Shown piece after piece: positions 1 to 7,125 of a stretch of DNA of 7,125 nucleotides. Under the pieces are notes generated by a model. It saw only the letters and a program-made list of their open reading frames with translations. It was not told the DNA's origin and did no database searches. The translations under genes were made by a program, and so were the position numbers. Source of the DNA: an uncultured Acidimicrobiaceae bacterium (lineage in GTDB: Bacteria > Actinomycetota > Acidimicrobiia > Acidimicrobiales > Ilumatobacteraceae); NCBI GenBank assembly GCA_903904615.1, contig CAIVDG010000354.1:1-7125 (forward strand). Reading direction: 5' to 3'. The number at the start of each line of letters is the position of its first letter. Position 1 is the stretch's first letter.

Positions 1-706
1 AGGCGAGAGTTTGCGAGACACCATTGAAACTTTGTCGGCCATGGGCGTTCACGCATTTGTCGTACGCCACAAATCAAGCGGAGTTCCCGCACAACTTTCA
101 CAGTGGACCGACGCTGCGGTAATCAACGCCGGAGATGGGTGGCATCAGCACCCAACGCAAGGTCTCTTAGATGCCTACACCATCAGTCGTGAATTCGGTA
201 GTCCCGCAACACTTGCGGGTCGCACTGTTGCCATTGTGGGTGACATTAAACATTCGCGTGTTGCTCGCAGCAATGTGGACCTACTCACGCGTATGGGTGC
301 ACGAGTTGTACTTGTTGCGCCACCGTCACTACTTCCATCACATGTTGAAACGTGGCCAGTGGAAGTACGGGCAACTATCGACGACATTGTCGACAACGTC
401 GACGTTGTCTACCTGCTTCGTGTGCAAATGGAACGAATGCAATCTGCATCAATTCCCAATCTGGCCGAGTACACACGCTTGTATGCGCTAACTCCAGAAC
501 GTGCCGCTGTCATGCAAGATCATGCAATTCTCATGCACCCTGGCCCAATGAACAGGGGTGTCGAAATCACGGTAGACCCCGCTGATGTTCCTGGCTCTCG
601 CATTCTTCATCAAGTAGCCAACGGAGTGTCGGTGCGAATGGCGGTGTTGTTCACCTTGCTGGGCGGCGACAGTGTGTCCAGTTTGTCTGCGGGTGGTGAA
701 GCATGA
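1..706 (+). CDS. pyrB: Aspartate carbamoyltransferase catalytic chain, 5'-truncated by window edge
   Basis: Cytosolic enzyme that condenses carbamoyl phosphate with L-aspartate to give N-carbamoyl-L-aspartate, the committed step of pyrimidine synthesis. The reading frame is open from base 2 and begins G-E-S-L-R-D-T, which matches the segment just after the active-site Lys84 of E. coli PyrB (known family numbering). About 80 N-terminal residues, including the S-T-R-T carbamoyl-phosphate motif, therefore lie off the left edge. Visible motifs are HPTQ (149-160; His134 and Gln137 in E. coli), GDIKHSR (239-259; Arg167), LLRVQMER (413-436; Arg229 and Gln231) and HPGPMNRG (536-559), the 'MNRGVEI' form typical of Gram-positive-type enzymes. 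About 234 codons are present against a usual ~310. No pyrI regulatory chain follows. The gene overlaps pyrC by 4 bp. The TTG at 11 is internal, not the start. Identity is certain from the motifs. Confidence 0.97.
   Translation, partial: GESLRDTIETLSAMGVHAFVVRHKSSGVPAQLSQWTDAAVINAGDGWHQHPTQGLLDAYTISREFGSPATLAGRTVAIVGDIKHSRVARSNVDLLTRMGARVVLVAPPSLLPSHVETWPVEVRATIDDIVDNVDVVYLLRVQMERMQSASIPNLAEYTRLYALTPERAAVMQDHAILMHPGPMNRGVEITVDPADVPGSRILHQVANGVSVRMAVLFTLLGGDSVSSLSAGGEA
392..409. repeat. Perfect 18-bp palindrome inside pyrB
   Basis: The 18 bases are identical to their reverse complement, centred on GTCGAC (398-403), with a second GTCGAC just upstream at 389-394. The region encodes D-I-V-D-N-V-D-V-V, and repeated Val-Asp codons (GTC GAC) readily create such symmetry. 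There is no loop, so it is a poor hairpin. It is probably a by-product of coding and has no known role. Confidence 0.4.
692..699 (+). promoter_or_regulatory. Shine-Dalgarno site for pyrC
   Basis: GGTGGTGA inside the end of pyrB matches 7 of 8 bases of the anti-Shine-Dalgarno complement GGAGGTGA. Its core lies 6 nt before the ATG at 703. It supports that start and the 4-bp overlap with pyrB. Confidence 0.6.
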
Positions 707-1983
707 GCTCATCCTTGCTTCTTCAAGGCGTCACTGTCGTCAATCCCGATGCAGTGTTTGTTTCCGATGTTCTCATTGAGAACGGCCGTATCTCTGCAAT
801 GGGCAATGGACTCACTGGCGACATCGTGGTGAATGGCTCTGGGCTGTATGCGTCGTCGGGATTTGTCGATCTGCACACTCACTTGCGTGAACCAGGCAAA
901 GAAGAGGCAGAGACCATTGAGAGTGGAAGTCGTGCTGCTGCGCTTGGCGGATACACCGCAGTTGTTGCAATGCCCAACACAGACCCTGCGCAAGACAATG
1001 TTGCAACCGTTTCGTTTGTGCGCGATCAAGGTGTGAAGGCCGGACTGTGTGAAGTGGTTCCCTCGGGCTGTATCACCGTGGGTCGAATGGGAGAGGAGCT
1101 TGCCCCATTTGAACAGCTGGCTGCAATTGACGTAGTGCTGTTTACCGACGATGGCAATGGAGTGCAGAGCGAATCGCTCATGCTGCAGGCGCTCACTACT
1201 GCTCAGCGACTCAACATCACCATGGCTCAACATTGCGAGGTGTCCGACATGACCGTGGGGGCCGCAATGCACGACGGCGAATGTTGCTCACATCTCGGAG
1301 TTCCAGGGTGGCCAGCGGCAGCAGAAATTGAGATGGTCCGACGAGACATCAATCTTGTTCGTCAAACGGGCGGACAATTGCACTTGCTGCATCTCTCTAC
1401 AGCCGAAAGCGTGGCGCTGGTGCGAGATGCAAAAAAGGAAGGGCTTTCCCTTACTGCGGAAGTCACGCCGCACCATTTGTCATTGCAAGACACCCTGTTG
1501 ATGGGTTTTGATCCCATCTTTAAGGTGAATCCTCCGTTGCGCACGGCACGCGACATTGAAGCGCTGAAGGAAGGACTTGCAGACGGCACAATCGATGCAG
1601 TCGCTACCGACCACGCACCACACGCCGGGCACACAAAAGAGCAACCACTCGATGTGGCGCCACCAGGCATGTTGGGGCTTGAGACCGCACTAGCGGTGGT
1701 CAACACCGCAGTCACACTCGACGTTCAAAAACTTGTCGCACTGATGTCATGGAACCCTGCGCGTATTGCTCGTCTTGAATCCCATCAAGGACGGCCTCTC
1801 GCAGTGGGGGAACCCGCAAACATCGCAGTGTGGGACACCACATCGGTGTGGACCGTGCAAAAAGAAGCACTTGCTAGCAAAAGCAAGAACACTCCATATC
1901 ACGGAATGGCCGTACGTGGCCGCGTACATCACACCATTTTCAACGGAGAACTCGTCGTACATGAAGGAAAGGCACTGAAGTGA
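703..1983 (+). CDS. pyrC: Dihydroorotase, class I (zinc amidohydrolase)
   Basis: Catalyses the reversible cyclisation of N-carbamoyl-aspartate to dihydroorotate in the cytosol. The 426-residue length fits the class I family (~420-430), not the shorter E. coli-type class II (~350). The amidohydrolase metal ligands are all visible: H58-T-H60 followed by L-R-E-P-G, D150 in F-T-D-D-G as the bridging carboxylate that takes the place of the carboxylated lysine of class II, H177 in A-Q-H-C-E, H230 in L-L-H-L-S-T, and D303 in A-T-D-H-A-P-H as the catalytic acid/base. The P-N-T-D-P motif (91-95) is also present. The C-terminal stretch (about 365-426) closes the typical small beta domain. The ATG overlaps the pyrB stop as ATGA, and the stop overlaps the carA start, so translation is probably coupled. 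Class I dihydroorotases of some bacteria assemble with PyrB; whether this one does cannot be seen here. Confidence 0.97.
   Translation: MSSSLLLQGVTVVNPDAVFVSDVLIENGRISAMGNGLTGDIVVNGSGLYASSGFVDLHTHLREPGKEEAETIESGSRAAALGGYTAVVAMPNTDPAQDNVATVSFVRDQGVKAGLCEVVPSGCITVGRMGEELAPFEQLAAIDVVLFTDDGNGVQSESLMLQALTTAQRLNITMAQHCEVSDMTVGAAMHDGECCSHLGVPGWPAAAEIEMVRRDINLVRQTGGQLHLLHLSTAESVALVRDAKKEGLSLTAEVTPHHLSLQDTLLMGFDPIFKVNPPLRTARDIEALKEGLADGTIDAVATDHAPHAGHTKEQPLDVAPPGMLGLETALAVVNTAVTLDVQKLVALMSWNPARIARLESHQGRPLAVGEPANIAVWDTTSVWTVQKEALASKSKNTPYHGMAVRGRVHHTIFNGELVVHEGKALK
1964..1972 (+). promoter_or_regulatory. Shine-Dalgarno site supporting the GTG start of carA
   Basis: AAGGAAAGG in the last codons of pyrC lies 7 nt before the GTG at 1980. 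The protein from that GTG (M-T-N-S-L-T-P-I-A-L-V-L-E-D-G) runs straight into the conserved CarA N-terminal strand. No in-frame ATG lies nearby, so the GTG is the natural start. Confidence 0.6.
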
Positions 1984-3068
1984 CCAACTCACTTACCCCA
2001 ATCGCACTCGTTTTAGAAGATGGTTCCGTCTTTGAAGGCGAGGCAATCGGACACATTCCTTCAAATGGAATCGCTGCCGGAGAAGTGGTGTTTAACACCA
2101 CTCTGACTGGTTACCAGGAAGTTATTTCCGACCCGTCGTATGCAGGTCAAATCATCACCTTCACTACGTCGCACATTGGTAACTATGGCGCTACATCTGC
2201 AGACGCTGAATCACGTGGCACGTTTGCGCGGGGAGTCATCGTGCGCGATTTGGCGCGACGTCGAAGCAACTGGCGAAGCGAAGAAGACCTAGACACCATG
2301 TTGAAGTCTCACAACTTGCCGGGAATTGCTGGTCTTGACACGCGCCGTCTCACACGCCTTCTTCGCGACTCAGGGTCACTTCGTGGTGCATTTGGTACGG
2401 CGAGCGAAAAAGAACTTCATGCCGCGGCACAAGCCGAAACCGGAACATCGGGCATCGACCTTGTTGCTCAGGTCACCACTCCACAGTCCTATACGTACGG
2501 AGATGGGAAGTTCTCTGTGGTTGCCTACGACTTTGGCATCAAGACCACCATCTTGCGATGCTTGTCAGAAATTGCTCGTGTCACAGTTGTTCCCGCGGGA
2601 ACCTCTGCTGAAGAAGTCCTCGCGTTGTCTCCCGACGGAGTCTTCTTGTCGAATGGTCCTGGAGACCCTGAAATGGTGAGTGGCGCAACGCAGAACATTC
2701 GCGCCATCGTGGAAGCTGGTACTGCCACGTTTGGAATTTGTCTCGGTCATCAACTTTTGTCGCGTGCATTCGACGGGCACACATTCAAGCTTCCGTTTGG
2801 TCACCACGGCGGCAATCACCCTGTTCGAAACTTGGCGACCGGCGCGGTGGAAATAACCAGCCAGAACCACAACTTCTGTGTCGATCCCGATTCGCTCGCC
2901 GCAGTTGCTGACATCACACATATCAACTTGAACGACAACACGAACGAAGGAATGCGCTTGAAGAAGCATCGAGCGTTTTCTGTTCAGTATCACCCTGAAG
3001 CAGGTCCTGGTCCGCACGATAGCCGCTACCTCTTCGCCCAATTCGCAGAACTGATGGAGGGCAAGTAA
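1980..3068 (+). CDS. carA: Carbamoyl-phosphate synthase small (glutamine amidotransferase) subunit
   Basis: Hydrolyses glutamine and passes ammonia to CarB for carbamoyl-phosphate synthesis, which feeds both pyrimidines and arginine. The 362 residues are near the usual 360-390. The N-terminal CPSase small-chain domain (about 7-140) carries F-N-T-T-L-T-G-Y-Q-E (38-47) and D-P-S-Y-A-G-Q-I (51-58). The C-terminal class I glutaminase domain (about 178-360) has N-G-P-G-D-P (225-230), the nucleophile elbow G-I-C-L-G-H-Q with Cys254, S-Q-N-H-N-F (294-299), and the rest of the catalytic triad, His338 and Glu340, in Y-H-P-E-A. All glutaminase residues are present, so it should be active. It starts at a GTG that overlaps the pyrC stop (GTGA), and its TAA shares one base with the carB ATG, giving tight, probably coupled, expression of the two subunits. 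Confidence 0.98.
   Translation: MTNSLTPIALVLEDGSVFEGEAIGHIPSNGIAAGEVVFNTTLTGYQEVISDPSYAGQIITFTTSHIGNYGATSADAESRGTFARGVIVRDLARRRSNWRSEEDLDTMLKSHNLPGIAGLDTRRLTRLLRDSGSLRGAFGTASEKELHAAAQAETGTSGIDLVAQVTTPQSYTYGDGKFSVVAYDFGIKTTILRCLSEIARVTVVPAGTSAEEVLALSPDGVFLSNGPGDPEMVSGATQNIRAIVEAGTATFGICLGHQLLSRAFDGHTFKLPFGHHGGNHPVRNLATGAVEITSQNHNFCVDPDSLAAVADITHINLNDNTNEGMRLKKHRAFSVQYHPEAGPGPHDSRYLFAQFAELMEGK
3056..3061 (+). promoter_or_regulatory. Strong Shine-Dalgarno site for carB
   Basis: GGAGGG in the last codons of carA, 6 nt before the ATG at 3068. It is the strongest ribosome-binding site in the window, and it fixes the carB start in the TAATG overlap. Confidence 0.8.
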
Positions 3069-6000
3069 TGCCACGCCGTAACGATATTCATAACATTCTC
3101 ATCATCGGGTCTGGCCCAATTGTGATTGGCCAAGCGTGCGAGTTCGACTACTCCGGAACACAAGCGTGTCGAGTGTTGAAGTCAGAGGGATATCGCGTTG
3201 TACTTGCCAACTCGAACCCGGCCACCATCATGACCGACCCTGACTTCGCGGACCGCACGTACATCGAGCCGCTCACACCAGAGATACTGGCCAAGATCAT
3301 TGAACGTGAAAAACCCGATGCAGTGTTGCCAACGTTGGGTGGGCAAACAGGTCTGAACCTTGCCATGGCGCTCTACGAGCAAGGACTAGTGGGTGTTCCG
3401 GGAACTCCAGAACTTATTGGCGCTAATGCAGAAGCAATTGCAACGGCAGAAGACCGCGACAAGTTCAAGCAAGCAATGATCGAAATTGGTCTCGATGTCC
3501 CGCGAAGTGGCATCGCCCACAACATGGAAGAAGCCACAGAGGTTCTGAAAGAGATCGGGCTCCCAGTCATTATCCGTCCCGCCTACATCTTGGGTGGTCG
3601 CGGTACCGGAATTGCCAACACCATGGAAGAGTTCTTGAAGGTGGCACACGACGGTCTAGATGCAAGCCCTATCCGTGAAATTTTGATTGAGACTTCCATC
3701 GTTGGATGGAAGGAGTACGAACTTGAAGTGATGCGCGACAAGGCAGACAACTGCGTCATCATCTGCAGTATTGAGAACTTCGACCCAATGGGCGTCCACA
3801 CGGGTGACTCCATCACGGTTGCACCAGCACAAACATTGTCCGATGTTGAATATCAGCGCATGCGCGACGCAGCCCTTGCGTGCATCCGCCGAGTAGGTGT
3901 TGAAACCGGCGGTTCAAATGTTCAGTTCGCACTGAATCCCGAGAATGGCGACATGGTTGTCATTGAAATGAATCCTCGTGTATCGCGCTCATCGGCGTTG
4001 GCCTCAAAGGCAACAGGTTTCCCCATTGCCAAAATTGCTGCCAAGTTGGCTGTGGGTTACACGCTCGACGAAATTCCCAACGACATCACACGTATGACGC
4101 CGGCGAGTTTCGAACCAACAATCGACTATGTCGTCACCAAGATTCCACGATGGGCATTCGAAAAACTGCCAGGAACATCGGGAGTTCTGGGAACACAAAT
4201 GCAAAGCGTTGGTGAGGCCATGGCCATTGGCAGAACTTTCCCCGAAAGTTTGCAGAAGGGTCTGCGCTCACTTGAGCAAGGCCGTCTCGGCTTGAACTGC
4301 GACCCGGGCGAATCCCTCTATGACCCATTGAGCGACGAAGCGTTGTTAGCGAAGGCTGCTGTAGCTACTCCCGAGCGAATCTTCCAGGTAGGTGAAGCGT
4401 TGCGTCGGGGCATGGGCGTTGACCGCGTGCATGATGCAACAAAGATCGACCCATGGTTCCTCGACCAAATGCAAATCATCATTGATGAACGTGAAGCAAT
4501 GGAAGGAAGCACAATCACCTCGCTCACTCGAGCACAGATGCGTCGTGCAAAGCGCCTCGGATTCTCCGATGCACAACTTGCCTATCTGTTGAAGAGCGAC
4601 GAACTTTCTGTGCGGTCGCGTCGAGAAGAACTGGGTGTCATTCCCACGTATAAAACCGTCGATACATGTAGTGCAGAGTTTGCGGCGCAAACTCCGTATC
4701 ACTACTCAACCTATGAAGACGAGAATGAAGTGCGACCATCAGATCGTCCACGCGTCATCATCTTGGGTTCGGGTCCGAACAGAATCGGTCAAGGAATTGA
4801 ATTCGACTATTGCTGTGTACATTCCAGTTTCGCTTTGCGAGATGCAGGCTTCGAAACAGTCATGGTGAACTGCAACCCTGAAACTGTGTCCACCGACTAC
4901 GACACGTCCGATCGTTTGTACTTCGAGCCCCTTACTCGAGAAGATGTGCTGAATGTCATTGCTGCGGAAACCTTGGCTGCAGGGGGAGTGCCACCGAAAG
5001 TCATCGTGAGTCTTGGTGGTCAGACTCCATTGAAACTGTCGGGCCTTATCGATCCGGCACTCATCGCTGGTACATCGCCGCACTCCATCGATCTTGCAGA
5101 AGACCGCGAGAAGTGGAATCAACTGTGTGAGAGTTTGTCCATCCCTCAGCCTCCAGGTGGAACCGCTGTGACACTGGATGAAGCCCGCTCCATTGCACAG
5201 CAGGTGGGATTCCCTGTGCTGGTTCGCCCTAGCTATGTATTGGGCGGCCGAGCAATGCAAATTGTCCACGACATGGGTGCGCTCGAACGCGCCATGGAAC
5301 AACTTGCTGCCGATGGAAGTTTGGGGAAGGAAGGCGGTCTCTCTGCAGAACGTCCTGTCCTTGTCGACCGTTTCCTCGCCGACGCTACGGAAGTAGATGT
5401 GGATGCAATTCGAGATCACACCGGCGAAGTTCTCATTGGCGGCGTGATGGAGCACGTGGAGGAAGCAGGAGTTCACTCCGGAGACTCAGCGTGTGCCATT
5501 CCGCCACAAACACTTCCTGCATGGGTAGTTGAAGTTATTAGTGAGTACACATCGTCTATCGCGCATGCCCTCGATGTGCGTGGTCTCATCAATGTGCAAT
5601 TCGCCGTGCTCGGTACAACGGTGTATGTCATCGAAGCAAACCCACGTGCGTCTCGTACGGTGCCATTTGTGGCGAAGGCAACGGGAGTTCCGCTCGCAAA
5701 GGTGGCCAGCCGTGTCATGCTGGGTGCAACCCTCAATGAACTACGCACTGAAGGACTTCTCACGCCGCCAGTAACAGGCGGACATGTGTCTGTGAAGGAA
5801 GCCGTCTTGCCTTTCAATCGATTCCCCGAAGTCGATACAGCGCTGGGACCAGAAATGCGTTCCACGGGTGAAGTCATGGGAATCGACAGAACGTTTGGTC
5901 GAGCGTTTGTGAAATCACAAACCGCCGCCGGAACAGTTCTTCCCACATCGGGAATGGTGTTCTTGTCGCTGAACGATGGAGATAAACCGGCAGGCTTGGT

Positions 6001-6361
6001 GGTGGCCAAACGACTACGTGCATTAGGTCTTGGCATCGCAGCCACCACTGGTACAGCTGAGTATCTCGCCAAATTCGGATTACCTGTCGACCGTGTGGTG
6101 GGCAAGTTGTCAGAGATGGCGGGAACAAGCATGGACAACGCAGTCGATCTTGTTGCTCAGGGAGAAATCAGTTTTGTGGTGAATACACCGCATGGTCGTG
6201 GTTCCCGTGAAGATGGAGAAGCAATTCGTAAAGCCGCGAACTCCAATCGCGTCTCATCTGTGACCACTGTCGAAGCAGCACTCGCAGCAGTGAACGGTTT
6301 GTGGGAACAACGCGAGTCAGAAATTGAAGTGTGCTCGTTGCAGGAGTATCACGGACGATGA
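3068..6361 (+). CDS. carB: Carbamoyl-phosphate synthase large (synthetase) subunit
   Basis: Makes carbamoyl phosphate from bicarbonate, two ATP and the ammonia supplied by CarA. The 1097 residues fit the family (1073 in E. coli, somewhat longer in Actinomycetota). Two homologous halves are plain. The carboxyphosphate half has G-S-G-P-I-V-I-G-Q (14-22), the ATP-grasp segment R-P-A-Y-I-L-G-G-R-G (170-179) and E-M-N-P-R-V-S-R-S (300-308). The carbamoyl-phosphate half repeats these as G-S-G-P-N-R-I-G-Q-G (567-576), R-P-S-Y-V-L-G-G-R-A (720-729) and E-A-N-P-R-A-S-R-T (856-864). The oligomerisation domain lies between them (about 400-555). Residues from about 960 form the MGS-like allosteric domain, with T-T-G-T-A-E-Y-L (993-1000) and V-V-N-T-P-H-G-R-G (1037-1045), where effectors such as UMP bind in known enzymes. 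A slightly long loop (about 745-762) precedes P-V-L-V-D-R-F-L. No frameshift or missing motif was seen. Confidence 0.98.
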   Translation: MPRRNDIHNILIIGSGPIVIGQACEFDYSGTQACRVLKSEGYRVVLANSNPATIMTDPDFADRTYIEPLTPEILAKIIEREKPDAVLPTLGGQTGLNLAMALYEQGLVGVPGTPELIGANAEAIATAEDRDKFKQAMIEIGLDVPRSGIAHNMEEATEVLKEIGLPVIIRPAYILGGRGTGIANTMEEFLKVAHDGLDASPIREILIETSIVGWKEYELEVMRDKADNCVIICSIENFDPMGVHTGDSITVAPAQTLSDVEYQRMRDAALACIRRVGVETGGSNVQFALNPENGDMVVIEMNPRVSRSSALASKATGFPIAKIAAKLAVGYTLDEIPNDITRMTPASFEPTIDYVVTKIPRWAFEKLPGTSGVLGTQMQSVGEAMAIGRTFPESLQKGLRSLEQGRLGLNCDPGESLYDPLSDEALLAKAAVATPERIFQVGEALRRGMGVDRVHDATKIDPWFLDQMQIIIDEREAMEGSTITSLTRAQMRRAKRLGFSDAQLAYLLKSDELSVRSRREELGVIPTYKTVDTCSAEFAAQTPYHYSTYEDENEVRPSDRPRVIILGSGPNRIGQGIEFDYCCVHSSFALRDAGFETVMVNCNPETVSTDYDTSDRLYFEPLTREDVLNVIAAETLAAGGVPPKVIVSLGGQTPLKLSGLIDPALIAGTSPHSIDLAEDREKWNQLCESLSIPQPPGGTAVTLDEARSIAQQVGFPVLVRPSYVLGGRAMQIVHDMGALERAMEQLAADGSLGKEGGLSAERPVLVDRFLADATEVDVDAIRDHTGEVLIGGVMEHVEEAGVHSGDSACAIPPQTLPAWVVEVISEYTSSIAHALDVRGLINVQFAVLGTTVYVIEANPRASRTVPFVAKATGVPLAKVASRVMLGATLNELRTEGLLTPPVTGGHVSVKEAVLPFNRFPEVDTALGPEMRSTGEVMGIDRTFGRAFVKSQTAAGTVLPTSGMVFLSLNDGDKPAGLVVAKRLRALGLGIAATTGTAEYLAKFGLPVDRVVGKLSEMAGTSMDNAVDLVAQGEISFVVNTPHGRGSREDGEAIRKAANSNRVSSVTTVEAALAAVNGLWEQRESEIEVCSLQEYHGR
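6342..6346 (+). promoter_or_regulatory. Shine-Dalgarno site for pyrD
   Basis: AGGAG near the end of carB lies 11 nt before the ATG at 6358 and 14 nt before a second ATG at 6361. The spacing is long but favours the first ATG, which overlaps the carB stop (ATGA) as at the pyrB/pyrC junction. Confidence 0.45.
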
Positions 6362-7125
6362 TGAAGAACAGGCGTGGTGAAGCGGCTCTCCAAACATTGG
6401 GGTCGGTGACTGTTGGGGGAGTCACTCTTGCCACGCCATTTCTCACCGCATCTGGCACTGCCGGTCACGATGTTGAATTCGCGTCGTATATGCCCTTGCA
6501 CAAACTGGGCGCCACTGTGGCAAAGAGCTTGTTCCACGAAGAGTGGGCGGGTAACCCGTCGCCACGAGTTCACGTTGCACGCGGTGGGATGGTGAATGCA
6601 GTGGGCTTACAAGGCCCTGGAGTGGTGGCGTGGGTGCGCGACTCGTTGCCGAAATGCGAATCTCTTGGTGTCACGGTTGTGGCCAGTATTTGGGGTCGCA
6701 CAATTCAGGAATATGTTCGCGCCGCAGAACTTCTGCGTGAAGCAGGTGCTCGCATTGCAGCGATTGAAGTGAACTTGTCGTGTCCAAACTTGGAAGGGCG
6801 AAGTGGAATCATTGCCCACGACGCAGATCTTTCGGGCCGCATTATCTCTGAGGTGTGTGCAGTCAGTGTGGTGCCGGTGTGGGCCAAGCTGAGTGCCAAC
6901 ACAGATCGCATCATCGACGTTGCAGAATCTGTGGTTGGTGCCGGAGCTACATCTCTCACTCTTATCAACACCATGCTTGGTATGCAGATCGATGTGCGTA
7001 CCGGTAAGCCCACATTGGGTAATGGTGGTGGTGGACTCTCTGGTTCCGCAATTCATCCCATTGCGGTTCGCGCAGTTCACGATGTACGTGTTGCAATGCC
7101 ATCGGTAGACATCATCGGCGTGGGC
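6358..7125 (+). CDS. pyrD: Dihydroorotate dehydrogenase, class 1 (1B-like), 3'-truncated by window edge
   Basis: Flavin (FMN) enzyme that oxidises dihydroorotate to orotate. The frame is open for 256 codons to the right edge; the family is ~300-310 residues, so about 50 are missing. Visible motifs are the FMN/substrate segments A-S-G-T (31-34), A-K-S (55-57, Lys56), G-N-P-S-P-R (65-70), M-V-N-A-V-G-L-Q-G-P-G (78-88), N-L-S-C-P-N (139-144), W-A-K-L-S (175-179, Lys177), L-I-N-T (202-205) and G-G-G-G-L-S-G (223-229). Cys142 in N-L-S-C-P-N is the catalytic base that defines class 1; class 2 (quinone-linked, membrane) enzymes have serine. The I-N-T-M-L-G-M and G-G-L-S-G-x-A-I-x-P segments resemble the NAD-linked 1B type (Lactococcus PyrDB, Bacillus PyrD), which works with the iron-sulfur/FAD subunit PyrK. 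There is no N-terminal membrane helix. No pyrK lies upstream. Either ATG (6358 or 6361) could start it; 6358 is preferred for the overlap and spacing. Confidence 0.95.
   Translation, partial: MMKNRRGEAALQTLGSVTVGGVTLATPFLTASGTAGHDVEFASYMPLHKLGATVAKSLFHEEWAGNPSPRVHVARGGMVNAVGLQGPGVVAWVRDSLPKCESLGVTVVASIWGRTIQEYVRAAELLREAGARIAAIEVNLSCPNLEGRSGIIAHDADLSGRIISEVCAVSVVPVWAKLSANTDRIIDVAESVVGAGATSLTLINTMLGMQIDVRTGKPTLGNGGGGLSGSAIHPIAVRAVHDVRVAMPSVDIIGVG

Noticed and set aside
11..13. TTG as a possible start of pyrB
   Set aside because: The frame stays open upstream to the window edge, and the residues before it (G-E-S) continue the conserved PyrB sequence. The fragment also lacks the N-terminal carbamoyl-phosphate motif, so the true start is off the window.
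709..1272. Open frame on the minus strand (about 187 codons) opposite pyrC
   Set aside because: It is antisense to a fully conserved dihydroorotase region and its product resembles no family I know.
2589..2602. Perfect 14-bp palindrome (GTTCCCGCGGGAAC) inside carA
   Set aside because: A palindrome of this length is expected about 0.4 times by chance in a window this size. It falls in coding sequence (V-P-A-G-T) with no associated terminator T-run.
4739..5476. Long open frame on the minus strand (about 245 codons) opposite carB
   Set aside because: It lies wholly within carB, whose motifs run unbroken across this stretch. The antisense translation is rich in His, Cys, Ser and Arg, with no recognisable domain and no ribosome-binding context. 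It is a shadow of codon bias.
5473..6138. Long open frame on the minus strand (about 221 codons) opposite the 3' part of carB
   Set aside because: It is the exact antisense of in-phase carB codons, giving a low-complexity Ser/Thr/Pro/Arg-rich product without domains.
6361..6363. Second ATG as the start of pyrD
   Set aside because: It is possible, but the ATG at 6358 is closer to the AGGAG site and gives the same ATGA overlap seen at pyrB/pyrC. The two differ by one residue, so nothing depends on it.
1..7125. Possible hidden novel system, mobile element, CRISPR array, RNA gene or terminator
   Set aside because: The window is filled edge to edge by five overlapping, well-conserved pyrimidine genes with intact motifs. 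No direct-repeat array, transposase, tRNA-like cloverleaf or hairpin with a T-run was seen.

Overview
This window is a contiguous piece of a de novo pyrimidine (UMP) biosynthesis operon. All genes lie on the plus strand with no intergenic DNA: pyrB (aspartate carbamoyltransferase, 5' end outside the window), pyrC (class I dihydroorotase), carA and carB (small and large subunits of carbamoyl-phosphate synthetase), and pyrD (class 1 dihydroorotate dehydrogenase, 3' end outside the window). I see no mobile element, CRISPR array, RNA gene, promoter or terminator, and no gene-free stretch long enough to need a description.

Layout: pyrB runs from the left edge to 706, pyrC 703-1983, carA 1980-3068, carB 3068-6361, and pyrD from 6358 to the right edge. 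Every junction is a stop/start overlap: ATGA (4 bp), GTGA (4 bp), TAATG (1 bp) and ATGA (4 bp). Each start has a purine-rich Shine-Dalgarno-like stretch inside the end of the preceding gene. This points to one polycistronic mRNA with translational coupling.

The genes cover consecutive pathway steps. CarA releases ammonia from glutamine and channels it to CarB, which makes carbamoyl phosphate from bicarbonate and ATP. PyrB joins carbamoyl phosphate to aspartate, PyrC closes the ring to dihydroorotate, and PyrD oxidises that to orotate. The last two steps (pyrE, pyrF) and any regulator (pyrR or a leader attenuator) are not in the window. All catalytic motifs that fall inside the window are intact, so the genes look functional.

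Organism: base composition is moderate, slightly GC-rich by eye, with GTG start use and Shine-Dalgarno sites, so this is bacterial. The pyrB-pyrC-carA-carB order and the protein style suggest Actinomycetota, possibly a moderate-GC lineage such as Acidimicrobiia. That is inference with low confidence, because no marker here is decisive. The class 1B-like PyrD is less usual for Actinomycetota, many of which use the quinone-linked class 2 enzyme.

This is an ordinary housekeeping locus, and I found no evidence of a new biological system. The points most worth checking are the class 1B-like PyrD and the lack of a pyrK gene between carB and pyrD.
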